A DNA stretch of 64,000 nt from Calothrix sp. NIES-4101. GTDB taxonomy: Bacteria; Cyanobacteriota; Cyanobacteriia; Cyanobacteriales; Nostocaceae. The position numbers and the translations under genes were made by a program. The notes under the pieces are model-generated. The model had not been told where the DNA came from and ran no database searches. It worked only from the letters and a program-made list of their open reading frames with translations. The DNA lies in contig AP018280.1 of NCBI GenBank assembly GCA_004296455.1, forward strand, positions 5,878,794 through 5,942,793. The letters are read 5' to 3'. This document shows positions 8,343 through 16,782 of this stretch, piece by piece; position 1 is the stretch's first letter, and each line of letters starts with the position of its first letter.

Positions 8343-9647
8343 TTAACTATTTTGGTCTATCTTTGGAGATTCTTCTATATTTCTGGTTGCCAAACTTTTT
8401 CCTGTTTTCACAGGTATGAAATGATATTTACTGAAGCCAATGCGCTGTGAATTATAAATACCACTATGACCAGAAAAAAGATAGCTCACCACACAAGCGA
8501 TACTCATAAATACACCCGATTCTACACCAAAAAGCTCAATACCCATTAAAGTTGAAGCTATTGGTGTGTTTGCGGCTCCACCAAAAACAGCAACAAATCC
8601 CATACTTGCGAGCATTGGTGTAGGTAATGCCAAAATGGGTGATAAAGCATTACCTAATGTGGCACCAATATAAAATAATGGAGTTACTTCTCCTCCTTTA
8701 AAACTTGCCCCCAAAGTCAGAGATGTAAAAGCGATTTTTGCGGCAAAGTCCCAAGGAGGTAACTGGATATTAAAAGCATCGATAATTGTGGGAATTCCTA
8801 ATCCAATGTACTTTGTAGTTCCAATTGCCCCAACAGCTAATGCGACAATTGCCCCACCAACCGCAGGACGTAGGGGAGGGTAGGAAATCTGTGTTTTAAA
8901 GAGATGATTGATGCGGTGAGTTAGTTGAGCAAAAATCATGGCGACAATGCCAAAGATTACTCCTACGGCAATTGCCGAAATCAACCCCATCACCGTGATT
9001 GTGGGGACAACAGGTGCATGACGATAGGCAGTATGATGCAACCCTAAGATAAGGGTAACGCGATCGCCTACAATTGCAGCAACTAAACAGGGAAAAAGTG
9101 CTTGATGTTGAATTGTTCCAATGGCTAAAACTTCCAATCCAAAGACAGTTCCGGCTAAGGGAGTTCCAAAAACTGAAGCAAATCCTCCACTTAAACCAGC
9201 CATCAATATAACCCGCCGATCTGCTTTTTGGAAGTCGAATATTTTGGTTAATCTATCTGCTAGTGAAGCCGCAATTTGTAAAGCTGTACCTTCACGCCCT
9301 GCGGAACCCCCAAATAAATGGGTTAGGTCTGTTCCTAATAGTATCAGAGGAGCCATTCGTAGGGGAATAATTTCTTTGGGGTTATGAATTTCCTCCAGCA
9401 AAAGATTATTTCCGGCTTCTACCCGTTCTCCAAACCGATAATAAATCCAACCACTGATGAATCCTCCTAGTGGTAAGAGTGCAATGATCCAAAGATGAGA
9501 TTCTCGCCAATTAGTTGACCATTCCAAAGATGCTAAAAGTACCGCCGAACCTATCCCGGAAAGAATACCAATTACAAAAGAAATAATTAACCATTTGCTG
9601 AGTTGAGGTAAGATAACTACCTGTTCTAATTGACTCAATTTTTTCAT
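8343..9647 (-). CDS. CLC-family anion carrier, probably the fluoride-exporting CLC-F subtype
   Basis: 434-residue multi-pass CLC protein. Where chloride CLCs have GSGIP, this one has AGNNLLLEEIHNP; it then has FGGSAGREGTALQ (glutamate-gate region), GLSGGFASVFGTPLAG, and the end helices FGGAANTPIASTLMGIELFG. Loss of the GSGIP serine motif together with GREGT is what distinguishes the CLC-F (F-/H+ antiporter) branch. The gene lies 32 bases after an antiporter gene that is preceded by a fluoride riboswitch, which supports export of toxic fluoride across the plasma membrane. ATG at 9647 is preferred to an in-frame TTG at 9662; GAGA lies upstream. Subtype is inferred from motifs and context. Confidence 0.85.
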   Translation of the reverse strand: MKKLSQLEQVVILPQLSKWLIISFVIGILSGIGSAVLLASLEWSTNWRESHLWIIALLPLGGFISGWIYYRFGERVEAGNNLLLEEIHNPKEIIPLRMAPLILLGTDLTHLFGGSAGREGTALQIAASLADRLTKIFDFQKADRRVILMAGLSGGFASVFGTPLAGTVFGLEVLAIGTIQHQALFPCLVAAIVGDRVTLILGLHHTAYRHAPVVPTITVMGLISAIAVGVIFGIVAMIFAQLTHRINHLFKTQISYPPLRPAVGGAIVALAVGAIGTTKYIGLGIPTIIDAFNIQLPPWDFAAKIAFTSLTLGASFKGGEVTPLFYIGATLGNALSPILALPTPMLASMGFVAVFGGAANTPIASTLMGIELFGVESGVFMSIACVVSYLFSGHSGIYNSQRIGFSKYHFIPVKTGKSLATRNIEESPKIDQNS

Positions 9648-9679
9648 GGGTAATTTTCTCAAAATTTGATTAATTTGGA

Positions 9680-11314
9680 TTAATTATGATTGAGTAGAGA
9701 ATCTTCAACTACCAATACAGGAATAGAACTGAATTCAATTACGGTTTGAGAAACTGAGCCAATCAACACTTGTTCCCAAGATTTTGCTCCCCGTTTTCCC
9801 ATGATAATTTCTGACACTTGATAATCAATAGCAGCTTGCACAATTTGTTCGGGAACGGAACCTGTGAGCGTCACAAATTTATAGCGAATATCTGCAAGTA
9901 ATCGCTCAGTTATCTTTTGTAATTCTTGAACAGTGTCAGAAGAAGCAACATTAATCACATGCACAACAATGACCTCAGCATCACTACGACGAGCGAGGGC
10001 GGCGGTTTTTGTTAACACTTGGGTAGATATATCAGAGGTATCAACCGCAGCTAATAAGACGACGCGGGTAGATACTGTCACCTTGGTGGGATCGACTTCA
10101 CCTCGTTGTAATAACTTTGGTGCAGAGATAGGTATTGCCCAAGCTCCTAAAGGAGCAGTAACTAAAATTGACAGGGCTGCGATCGCTAAAATTGTATCTC
10201 CTCCCTCAATCCCACGGGCGAAAGGAATTGCACCAATAGCAGCTTGCACTGTGGCTTTGGCTGAGTTTCCTGGCAATAAAAACAGACGTTCGCGCCAATT
10301 CCAATTACTTCCTAAAGTGGCAAAATACCAACCCAAAATCCGACCAATTAATGTACCTACCATCAAAATTATCAGTCCCGGCAATAAAATATTACCTAAT
10401 ACATTTAATTGAATACTTGCCCCTAACAACACAAATAAAAATATTTCGGCAATCATCCATAAATTATCAAAGCCGACTCGCAATCTTCGCGCCAACGGAG
10501 CATCTAATTCAATTAGGAAAAAACCCATTGCCATGACGGCTAAATATCCAGAATAATAAGCCCAATACTTGGGTAAAATCACTAAAAATAAAGCTGTACA
10601 AGCAGTAATCAAAATATCTTGGACAGTATTTTGTGTCCATTTTTGTTGTGCGAGAAACCACACTAGTAAACGAGCGGCAATGTATCCAACTAAAAGCCCA
10701 AAAATAATCTCTCGTAATACTTGGATGGGCAAAAACTGCCATGCTGTGAATGTCAATCCTCCCAAAAGGGTAATTTTCTCGGTATTTCCTTGTGTGAGAA
10801 AATCCACTAACAAGCCGAAAATTAACAATAACAAAACATCGGAAAGGGCACTTCCAGTTAAAATTGCATCGGGAATACCTTTAGTAACTCCCCATCCCAG
10901 ACTTTTGAGTCGTAACATTGCTGGAACAATCACCGCCGGAGATTCCGCCCCAATAATACAGCCCAGCAGTAAACCTGTGGGAAAATTAAAATGAAATAGC
11001 GGTATTGCCACAAGCGCGATCGCGATCGCTTCCAAAGTCGCTGGCAAAAATCCTAACCTCAGTGCCACTGTACCCTGCTGAGAGAGTTTTTCTCGGTCTA
11101 ATCCCAACCCAGCTTTCATCAAAATAATCATCACAGCTACTGTTCGCAAACTGTCGGCAGAGGTGAGAATATCGGGATGGATGACATTAGCTACTTGAGA
11201 ACCAAGCAAAATACCACTAACAATCATCCCAATTAGGGGTGGAGCGCCCAATCGCCGCGCTAGTTGACCGGTGAAAAACCCTGCTAGCAAAATCCAAATT
11301 ACACTTTCTAACAT
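9680..11314 (-). CDS. CPA2-type cation/proton antiporter with C-terminal universal-stress domain
   Basis: 544 residues. Residues 1 to about 400 form a Na+(K+)/H+ exchanger domain of around 12 membrane helices (starting LESVIWILLAGFFTGQLARRLGAPPLIGMIVSG; later IIGAESPAVIVPAML). The last 135 residues are a UspA-like domain (RVVLLAAVDTSDISTQVLTKTAAL, ending GKRGAKSWEQVLIGSVSQTVIEFSSIPVLVVED) with the nucleotide-binding pattern G-x2-G-x9-G-S. It is the first gene after the fluoride riboswitch and is followed 32 bp later by the CLC-F gene. Cation/proton antiporters are known members of fluoride regulons. Start: ATG at 11314; GTG at 11317 is adjacent and also possible. The only RBS candidate is GAGAG, which is part of an inverted repeat (11320-11365). 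Confidence 0.88.
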   Translation of the reverse strand: MLESVIWILLAGFFTGQLARRLGAPPLIGMIVSGILLGSQVANVIHPDILTSADSLRTVAVMIILMKAGLGLDREKLSQQGTVALRLGFLPATLEAIAIALVAIPLFHFNFPTGLLLGCIIGAESPAVIVPAMLRLKSLGWGVTKGIPDAILTGSALSDVLLLLIFGLLVDFLTQGNTEKITLLGGLTFTAWQFLPIQVLREIIFGLLVGYIAARLLVWFLAQQKWTQNTVQDILITACTALFLVILPKYWAYYSGYLAVMAMGFFLIELDAPLARRLRVGFDNLWMIAEIFLFVLLGASIQLNVLGNILLPGLIILMVGTLIGRILGWYFATLGSNWNWRERLFLLPGNSAKATVQAAIGAIPFARGIEGGDTILAIAALSILVTAPLGAWAIPISAPKLLQRGEVDPTKVTVSTRVVLLAAVDTSDISTQVLTKTAALARRSDAEVIVVHVINVASSDTVQELQKITERLLADIRYKFVTLTGSVPEQIVQAAIDYQVSEIIMGKRGAKSWEQVLIGSVSQTVIEFSSIPVLVVEDSLLNHN

Positions 11315-11319
11315 CACTT

Positions 11320-11365
11320 GACTCTCAAAATCGTTGTTGTAGAGATACTTGTGAACAAGAGAGTC
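11320..11365 (-). promoter_or_regulatory. Inverted repeat that could hide the antiporter RBS
   Basis: GACTCTC (plus strand 11320-11326) and GAGAGTC (11359-11365) are perfect 7-bp complements. Read on the minus strand, the proximal arm holds GAGAG just upstream of the antiporter start codon, the only Shine-Dalgarno-like sequence there. This could be the riboswitch expression platform acting on translation. Inferred, not shown. Confidence 0.45.
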
Positions 11366-11413
11366 AGGTTATGTGTACATACAGCCCTACAATCCTGCTA
11401 CAAGTAGAGGAAA

Positions 11414-11470
11414 GTAGGAGCCATCAGCCTTATATTTATTGAAGGCGGTTACGGCGAGCTCCATCGCCTA
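11414..11470 (-). promoter_or_regulatory. Fluoride riboswitch (crcB motif)
   Basis: The minus-strand sequence contains, in order, GGCGATGGAGCTCGCC, GTAACCGCC, a short variable AT-rich loop, and GGCTGATGGCTCCTAC. These are the invariant blocks of the crcB-motif fluoride aptamer: the GGCGA/TCGCC stem, the AACCGCC strand, and the CUGAUGxCUCCUA end whose GGAGC/GCTCC pairing closes the third helix. It is 100 bases upstream of the antiporter start and reads in the same direction as the antiporter and CLC-F genes. Confidence 0.93.
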
Positions 11471-11473
11471 AGG

Positions 11474-11751
11474 AATTAATATTACATCATCTTTGCCATC
11501 TTGAATTGGCATCTTTTGGGAAAATGTAGAATGACACTGGAAATTAAGGGAACGATTAGGTTTATCTCTGCATCTTAATGATATGCCAGTAAGATTTTCG
11601 GCTCTTCGGCAAGTTTTATGGAGCTTGAGGTTTTTTTGCAGTAAAACTCTTACAAAACAATGATTACAAGCAACTATGATACTTTTTGAGGCTAAATTCC
11701 TATGTAATAAGGCTTTCAAGGATTTTTAGCTAAGTTTTCCATAAAAAGAAC
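11474..11751. other. Spacer 5' of the riboswitch
   Basis: No reliable gene. An 83-codon minus-strand frame here (11468-11719) has unusual composition, no RBS and ends at the aptamer, so I do not call it. The riboswitch promoter should lie in the near part of this stretch, but no clear -10/-35 pair stands out. Confidence 0.4.
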
Positions 11752-11870
11752 TGAAGAGCCAGATTTTCAGCAATTTATATCGTTTCTCCAAAATCTGGCA
11801 ACACATAAAATAAATCTCCGTGTCTCTCTATTTCCCCGTCCCCGCGTCATTTTTGTGGCTGTTATTGAGG
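11752..11870 (-). repeat. Dispersed repeat, copy A
   Basis: The minus strand reads TTGCCTCAATAACAGCC..., a gacgcggggacggggaaat stretch, GAGAGACACGGAGATTTAT, TGTGTTGCCAGATTTTGGAG and AACGATATAAATTGC. The same order of blocks occurs at 22605-22720 and 44085-44145. Non-coding, dispersed between unrelated genes. Confidence 0.6.
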
Positions 11871-11881
11871 CAATTTTAAAT

Positions 11882-12454
11882 TTAAATTGTGGGTAAAATA
11901 GTTTGAAATTCAGGTTTATTGAGAGTCGCAAAGTAAAGTTCCACCTCCAGATGAGGATAGCGATCGCGAATTGATTTATAAGCCTGATTTAAATAATCTG
12001 TATGCATTTGCAACTCCCGTTCTGGGTCTTTACTTAAATTCGGGTCAATCATAGTTGCATAAGCTCCACAGTCTTGATGATCAATTACAATTACCTTGTT
12101 AATTTGATGTAATCGAGAAGATATATCTAGCTGATCCCAAAATGCTTCAGCATCTGATGGATGAGGAAATCCGGTTATAGCCAGGGATGCCCCTGCTAAT
12201 GCTGTCCAATCATATTCGCCACCTAAATGTTTCCTCCCTAAAAAGAAACGCTCTGCTGTCAGAAATCTAAAGTCAATACAACTTAATACTAGAGCCTTGG
12301 CTCGATGAACTTCGGCTTGAGCGGGTGCTGCTGATTGCAACATAGTCAAAGCTACGGCTCCGGGCAGCAAAGATTTCAAAAAATGACGACGACTAGCCAA
12401 GGAATGACAACAAAGACATTGACCACTGTGCAATTGATGGCTCATATTTTTCAT
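11882..12454 (-). CDS. Tat-exported beta-carbonic-anhydrase-like protein
   Basis: 190 residues. The N-terminus has a twin-arginine signal (SRRHFLKSLLPGAVALTMLQSAAPAQA, given in parts: SRRHFLK, hydrophobic core, AQA cleavage site). The mature part has ALVLSCIDFRFLT (C-x-D-x-R) and VIVIDHQDCGAY (H-x2-C), the zinc-ligand motifs of beta-carbonic anhydrases. It would be a folded enzyme sent to the periplasm or thylakoid lumen. The length is short for the family and activity is not assured. It stands alone on the minus strand; ATG at 12454, alternative ATG three codons later. Confidence 0.75.
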   Translation of the reverse strand: MKNMSHQLHSGQCLCCHSLASRRHFLKSLLPGAVALTMLQSAAPAQAEVHRAKALVLSCIDFRFLTAERFFLGRKHLGGEYDWTALAGASLAITGFPHPSDAEAFWDQLDISSRLHQINKVIVIDHQDCGAYATMIDPNLSKDPERELQMHTDYLNQAYKSIRDRYPHLEVELYFATLNKPEFQTILPTI

Positions 12455-12918
12455 TTTTTATAATTAGATTTCGTGCTGGCAGCATAAATTGTAAACTAGC
12501 TGAAGACAGAGTTTCCAGAGTTTGTATTAAGATTATTGAACGAGCTTTATATAATTTATTAACTTATAATTTATGCTCATAATTTCGCTGATTTAGTTAT
12601 TGCGATACAGAAATTAAAACAAGTTTTAAAAAATGTAAAATAACTAAATTAAATTAATTTATGTTTTTGTGGAAGTCAATCTGAACTATATTTTAAAATT
12701 CGACTAAGTCCTAGCATGTTTTGAGATTATCCTCATTATCAGAGTTATGGCAGAGGGATAAGGCTATTAAATTAAGAGCCTTGGGTATTACTGAGTCAAA
12801 CTAAGTAAAACTAAAAAGAGGATTTTGCAATTATTTTTGTTTGCTGCGATCGCAATTGATCCGAAACGATATCATTACTAAGGTATCATCTCTCCTCTTA
12901 TTAGTCTCTATAGTAGTT
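12455..12918. other. AT-rich spacer between divergent genes
   Basis: Separates the carbonic-anhydrase-like gene (minus) from the U32 gene (plus). No RNA or gene recognised; presumably holds both promoters. The stretch 12841-12918 is open in frame with the U32 gene but encodes an unlikely N-terminal extension. Confidence 0.5.
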
Positions 12919-15606
12919 ATGCAAGCCGAACTTATCCAAACCAACCACAGCCAATCTACAAGCCGCCCGAACGCCCTTCCTCAACTCCTCGCACCCGCAG
13001 GTAACTGGGAATGTGCGAAAGCTGCTGTCGAAAATGGTGCAGATGCAATTTATTTTGGCTTGGATAAGTTTAATGCGCGGATGCGGGCTGAAAATTTCAC
13101 TGAGGCAGACTTACCGGAATTCATGGAGTTTCTCCACCGTAGAGGTGTTAAAGGTTATGTCACCCTCAATACTTTGGTATTTCCCCAAGAATTACGTGAA
13201 GCGGAAAGATATCTGCGTTCAATTATTGCTGCTGGTGTCGATGCGGTAATTGTCCAAGATATTGGTATTTGTCGTCTCATTCGTCACCTTTCCCCCGACT
13301 TTCCTATCCATGCTTCCACACAGATGACAATTACAAGCGATGTTGGTGTGGAATTTGCGGAGAATTTAGGGTGTAATTTAGTCGTATTAGCACGGGAATG
13401 TTCGCTTTCGGAAATTAATAAAATTCAAAATCGGATGCAGTATCGCGGTGCCACCTTGCCATTGGAAGTGTTTGTTCACGGTGCTTTATGTGTTGCTTAT
13501 TCGGGACAATGTTTAACTAGCGAGGCTTTGGGGGGGCGATCGGCAAATCGGGGGGAATGCGCTCAAGCTTGTCGGATGCCTTATGAGTTAATTGTAGACG
13601 GGGAAAGTGTGGATTTGGGGGATAAAAAGTATCTTCTTAGTCCCCAAGATTTAGCTGGGTTGAGTGTTTTGCCGGAGTTAGTAGAAGCAGGTGTTAGTTG
13701 CCTAAAAATTGAAGGACGCTTGAAATCCCCTGAATATGTAGCGAATGTGACCAGGGTTTATCGGGAAGCACTCGATCGTCTGGTGATGATGCCAGAGGAT
13801 ACAGTCAAAAAAGACGAGGAGATCACAGAAACAGAGGTTAAGGCAGATTTAACCAAAAAATCCTTTACATCTCCCCCCGCTCTCACTTCTTCTGGGCAAG
13901 AACTTTACAAATTAGAAATGGCTTTCTCCAGGGGAATTTATACTGGTTGGTTCCGGGGAATCAACAATCAAGAATTAGTTCATGCTCGATTTGGGAAGAA
14001 GCGCGGGGTATACCTGGGTCAAGTCAAACAGATACGTAATGAAGAGATAATTGTTAAATTAGAGGCACCCTTGAAGCCCGGTGATGGTATTGTATTTGAC
14101 TGTGGTCATCCAGAGACGAAGGAGGAGGGAGGGCGAGTTTACGGGGTGCAGCAAAAGGGTAAAGAGGCAATCATTACTTTTGGCAAAGATAGTCTGAATT
14201 GGCGACGGGTGCATGTTGGCGATAAATTGTGGAAGACGAGCGATCCGGAATTAGATAAACAGTTACGACAAAGTTATGCTGGGGATACACCGCAGTTCCA
14301 ACGTCCCATTGATATCGAGGTACATGGGGAAGTTGGCAATAAGTTGGTGACTGTGACTCGTGATGAGCTTGGTTATGTGGTCTTGGTTGAGTCGGAGATT
14401 TTATTACAGGAAGCACATACAAAACCCCTAACAACAGAGAAGTTGCAGGAGCAATTGGGCAGATTGGGTAATACTCCTTTTAAATTAGGTAATTTAAATA
14501 ATTATCTAGAGGGTAATGTGATTTTACCTGTGAGTGAATTAAATAAAATACGACGAGAAATTGTCACTAAGTTAGCAGAACAACGGGCAAAATCAAGACG
14601 TTGGCAATTAAATCAAAATGCATCTTTAAAAGATTTACTTCCCAAACTAGGGAATGTCCCGATACAGGGATACAAAGATAAAGATAGTCATCCAAATCTG
14701 ATTGTATTGGTACGGAATTTACCACAACTTGCAGCTGCCATTGAAGCTGGAATTAAAACAGTTTATTGTGAATTTGAAGATACTCGAAAATATCGCGAAG
14801 CCGTCCAAATGGTGAAGGGAGAAAAGAGAAATACAGAGACATTGATACAGGAAGAAAATACTATATCTTTCTCCCCCTCTCCAGTACTTTCAGAAGTATA
14901 TTCACAGAATCCCGAAATATTTCTTTCTCCTCCTAGAATTACTAAACCGGGAGAAAATTGGATTTTACAACAAGTGCGATCGCACAATGCTGACGGTTAT
15001 TTAATTAGAAATTATGACCAGCTTCAGTTTTTTGCAAATGATAGATGTGTGGGGGATTTTTCGTTAAATGTGGCAAATCCTTTAACTGCTGACTATTTAC
15101 AAAATACGTTTGGTTTGGAACGAATTACAGCTTCTTACGATTTAAATATTAATCAATTAGAAGATTTAATTACTAGTTCTTCTCCTGAGTGGTATGAGGT
15201 GACAATCCATCAACATATGCCCATGTTTCACATGGAACATTGTGTTTTTTGTGCCTTTTTATCAACTGGAACTGATTTTACAAATTGTGGTAGACCTTGC
15301 GAAAAACATGAAGTAAAATTACGCGATCGCGTTGGTAGTGAGCATATTTTACAAGCTGATTTAGGTTGCCGAAATACTGTGTTTAATGCCACTGCTCAAA
15401 CGGGTGCTGAGTATGTGCAAAAGTTACTTAATTCTGGTTTAAGAAGTTTTAGAATTGAGTTTGTTAATGAAACACCAGATGATGTCAAGCAAACTATCCA
15501 AATGTATCAAAAATTATTGTGTGGGAAAATTAAGGGTTCCCAGTTGTGGAGAGAGTTAAAATTACAGAATCAATTAGGTGTCACTCGCGGTACAGTTTTA
15601 CATTAA
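12919..15606 (+). CDS. Peptidase U32 family protein (RlhA/YdcP-like), with DUF3656 region
   Basis: 895 residues from ATG 12919; a TTG at 12841 would add 26 hydrophobic residues not expected in this family. The start LLAPAGNWECAKAAVENGADAIYFG is the TIM-barrel-like U32 opening. EVFVHGALCVAYSGQCLTS matches the U32 signature, followed by a cysteine pair (GECAQACRMPYEL). Further cysteines lie near the C-terminus (HCVFCAFLS, NCGRPCEKH), consistent with the iron-sulphur/prephenate-linked hydroxylase branch. E. coli RlhA hydroxylates C2501 of 23S rRNA; this is the most likely type of activity (RNA hydroxylation), not proteolysis. It is monocistronic here. Confidence 0.85.
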   Translation: MQAELIQTNHSQSTSRPNALPQLLAPAGNWECAKAAVENGADAIYFGLDKFNARMRAENFTEADLPEFMEFLHRRGVKGYVTLNTLVFPQELREAERYLRSIIAAGVDAVIVQDIGICRLIRHLSPDFPIHASTQMTITSDVGVEFAENLGCNLVVLARECSLSEINKIQNRMQYRGATLPLEVFVHGALCVAYSGQCLTSEALGGRSANRGECAQACRMPYELIVDGESVDLGDKKYLLSPQDLAGLSVLPELVEAGVSCLKIEGRLKSPEYVANVTRVYREALDRLVMMPEDTVKKDEEITETEVKADLTKKSFTSPPALTSSGQELYKLEMAFSRGIYTGWFRGINNQELVHARFGKKRGVYLGQVKQIRNEEIIVKLEAPLKPGDGIVFDCGHPETKEEGGRVYGVQQKGKEAIITFGKDSLNWRRVHVGDKLWKTSDPELDKQLRQSYAGDTPQFQRPIDIEVHGEVGNKLVTVTRDELGYVVLVESEILLQEAHTKPLTTEKLQEQLGRLGNTPFKLGNLNNYLEGNVILPVSELNKIRREIVTKLAEQRAKSRRWQLNQNASLKDLLPKLGNVPIQGYKDKDSHPNLIVLVRNLPQLAAAIEAGIKTVYCEFEDTRKYREAVQMVKGEKRNTETLIQEENTISFSPSPVLSEVYSQNPEIFLSPPRITKPGENWILQQVRSHNADGYLIRNYDQLQFFANDRCVGDFSLNVANPLTADYLQNTFGLERITASYDLNINQLEDLITSSSPEWYEVTIHQHMPMFHMEHCVFCAFLSTGTDFTNCGRPCEKHEVKLRDRVGSEHILQADLGCRNTVFNATAQTGAEYVQKLLNSGLRSFRIEFVNETPDDVKQTIQMYQKLLCGKIKGSQLWRELKLQNQLGVTRGTVLH

Positions 15607-15761
15607 GGAATGTGGATTAAATAAATTACAAAAAGTATAATAGTAGGGTGTGTTAAGCATAAGCCGTAACGTACTGCTATCTAAAGTAGTAGTTTCTACT
15701 ACTGCGAAAATTGCTTAAAAAGAGATACCTCTAAAATTATACTTTTCAAATCTAAAATCAA

Positions 15762-16370
15762 ATGTCTTCACAATTTTTTTCTAAAAAACAGTGGATCTTT
15801 GACCGTTGGGCACCTTTCTACGATATATTCTTTACTACTGTTTTCTATCAAGCAATCCACAAACGCTTACTAGAATATGTTGACCTACCGGAAAAGGCAA
15901 ATATATTAGATTTAGGCTGCGGAACTGGACGTTTACTCAATCGAATTGCTCAACAAAATCCCACACTTCAAGGAACAGGATTAGACCTTTCCCAAGAAAT
16001 GCTCAAACAAGCAAATGTTAACAATCAACATCAATCGCGCTTGAGTTTTGTTGAAGGTAATGCTGAAGCAACACCATTTGCAGATAACGAATTCGACGCT
16101 ATCTTTAATACAATTAGTTTCCTGCATTATCCCAATCCAATGACTGTATTATCCGAAGTTCATCGCATATTACGTCCTGGAGGCAAATTTTACCTAGTTG
16201 ATTACACAATTCGTTGGGCTGATGAACCAAAAATTATAGGAATGTCTAGTGGTAGTCTTCGCATTTATAGTCCAACAGTCCGCGAAAAAATAGGACAACA
16301 AGCTGGATTGAATTGCATCAAACATCAATATCTATTAGGTGCAATTATGTTAACAATCTTATCAAAATAA
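15762..16370 (+). CDS. Class I SAM-dependent methyltransferase
   Basis: 202 residues of the UbiE/Methyltransf_11 type. NILDLGCGTGRLLNRIAQ (motif I, AdoMet binding) is near residue 47, then GTGLDLSQEMLKQA (motif II), FVEGNAEATPFADNEFDAIF and SEVHRILRPGGKFYLVDY (post-motif). The C-terminal part is short. The substrate cannot be told. It starts 156 bp after the U32 gene; the sequence in between carries an AGGAATGTGGATTA repeat. Confidence 0.8.
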   Translation: MSSQFFSKKQWIFDRWAPFYDIFFTTVFYQAIHKRLLEYVDLPEKANILDLGCGTGRLLNRIAQQNPTLQGTGLDLSQEMLKQANVNNQHQSRLSFVEGNAEATPFADNEFDAIFNTISFLHYPNPMTVLSEVHRILRPGGKFYLVDYTIRWADEPKIIGMSSGSLRIYSPTVREKIGQQAGLNCIKHQYLLGAIMLTILSK

Positions 16371-16403
16371 TTGTTTTGATTAACATTCCACTTCTCTCAG
16401 CTT

Positions 16404-16517
16404 TTATTGTCCTAAAAAGCCCGTTACTAAAAGCGGAAGCAAAATGAGTAAGCTGATGATCAACAGTAAAGTTGCAGGATCGATGTCGATGGTATTTTTG
16501 TCTTTTGGCTGCGGCAT
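16404..16517 (-). CDS. 37-aa single-membrane-helix peptide
   Basis: ATG at 16517 with AAGG about eight bases upstream, then a charged N-terminus (MPQPKDKNTIDIDP), one hydrophobic stretch of about 20 residues (ATLLLIISLLILLPLLVTGF) and LGQ at the end. The pattern resembles cyanobacterial small thylakoid proteins, but it does not match PsbX, PsbY, PsbJ, PsbN, PsbT, PetM, PetN or PsaM as I know them. It lies tail to tail with the methyltransferase gene (34-base gap). A real gene is likely from the RBS and the codon structure; function unknown. Confidence 0.6.
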   Translation of the reverse strand: MPQPKDKNTIDIDPATLLLIISLLILLPLLVTGFLGQ

Positions 16518-16782
16518 ATTACACCTTCTTTGATGAAATTAATTTAATCGCTTTAAAATCTTCGGGTAATGTTACTCTTTGAACTCTATTTTAAAATATT
16601 TTTAATTCTTTTTGACTTAATCTAACTTCATCATTTTGTGGCAATTGCGACTAGCAAGAATGTAAATCACCCTGCCAAAAGTATCGTTTTCGCAATAAAA
16701 GATACTGAAATCAGCAAAACAGTGTAAATTAGCACTATATTGTATAGATGCATCTTGAATTTTAATTTAATTGTTGATTACG

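Noticed and set aside
11468-11719. 83-codon minus-strand frame upstream of the fluoride riboswitch
   Set aside because: No RBS, odd composition and no recognisable motif; it ends on the aptamer and is probably untranslated.
12841-12918. N-terminal extension of the U32 protein from a TTG start
   Set aside because: The 26 added residues do not belong to the family and ATG 12919 gives the expected N-terminus.
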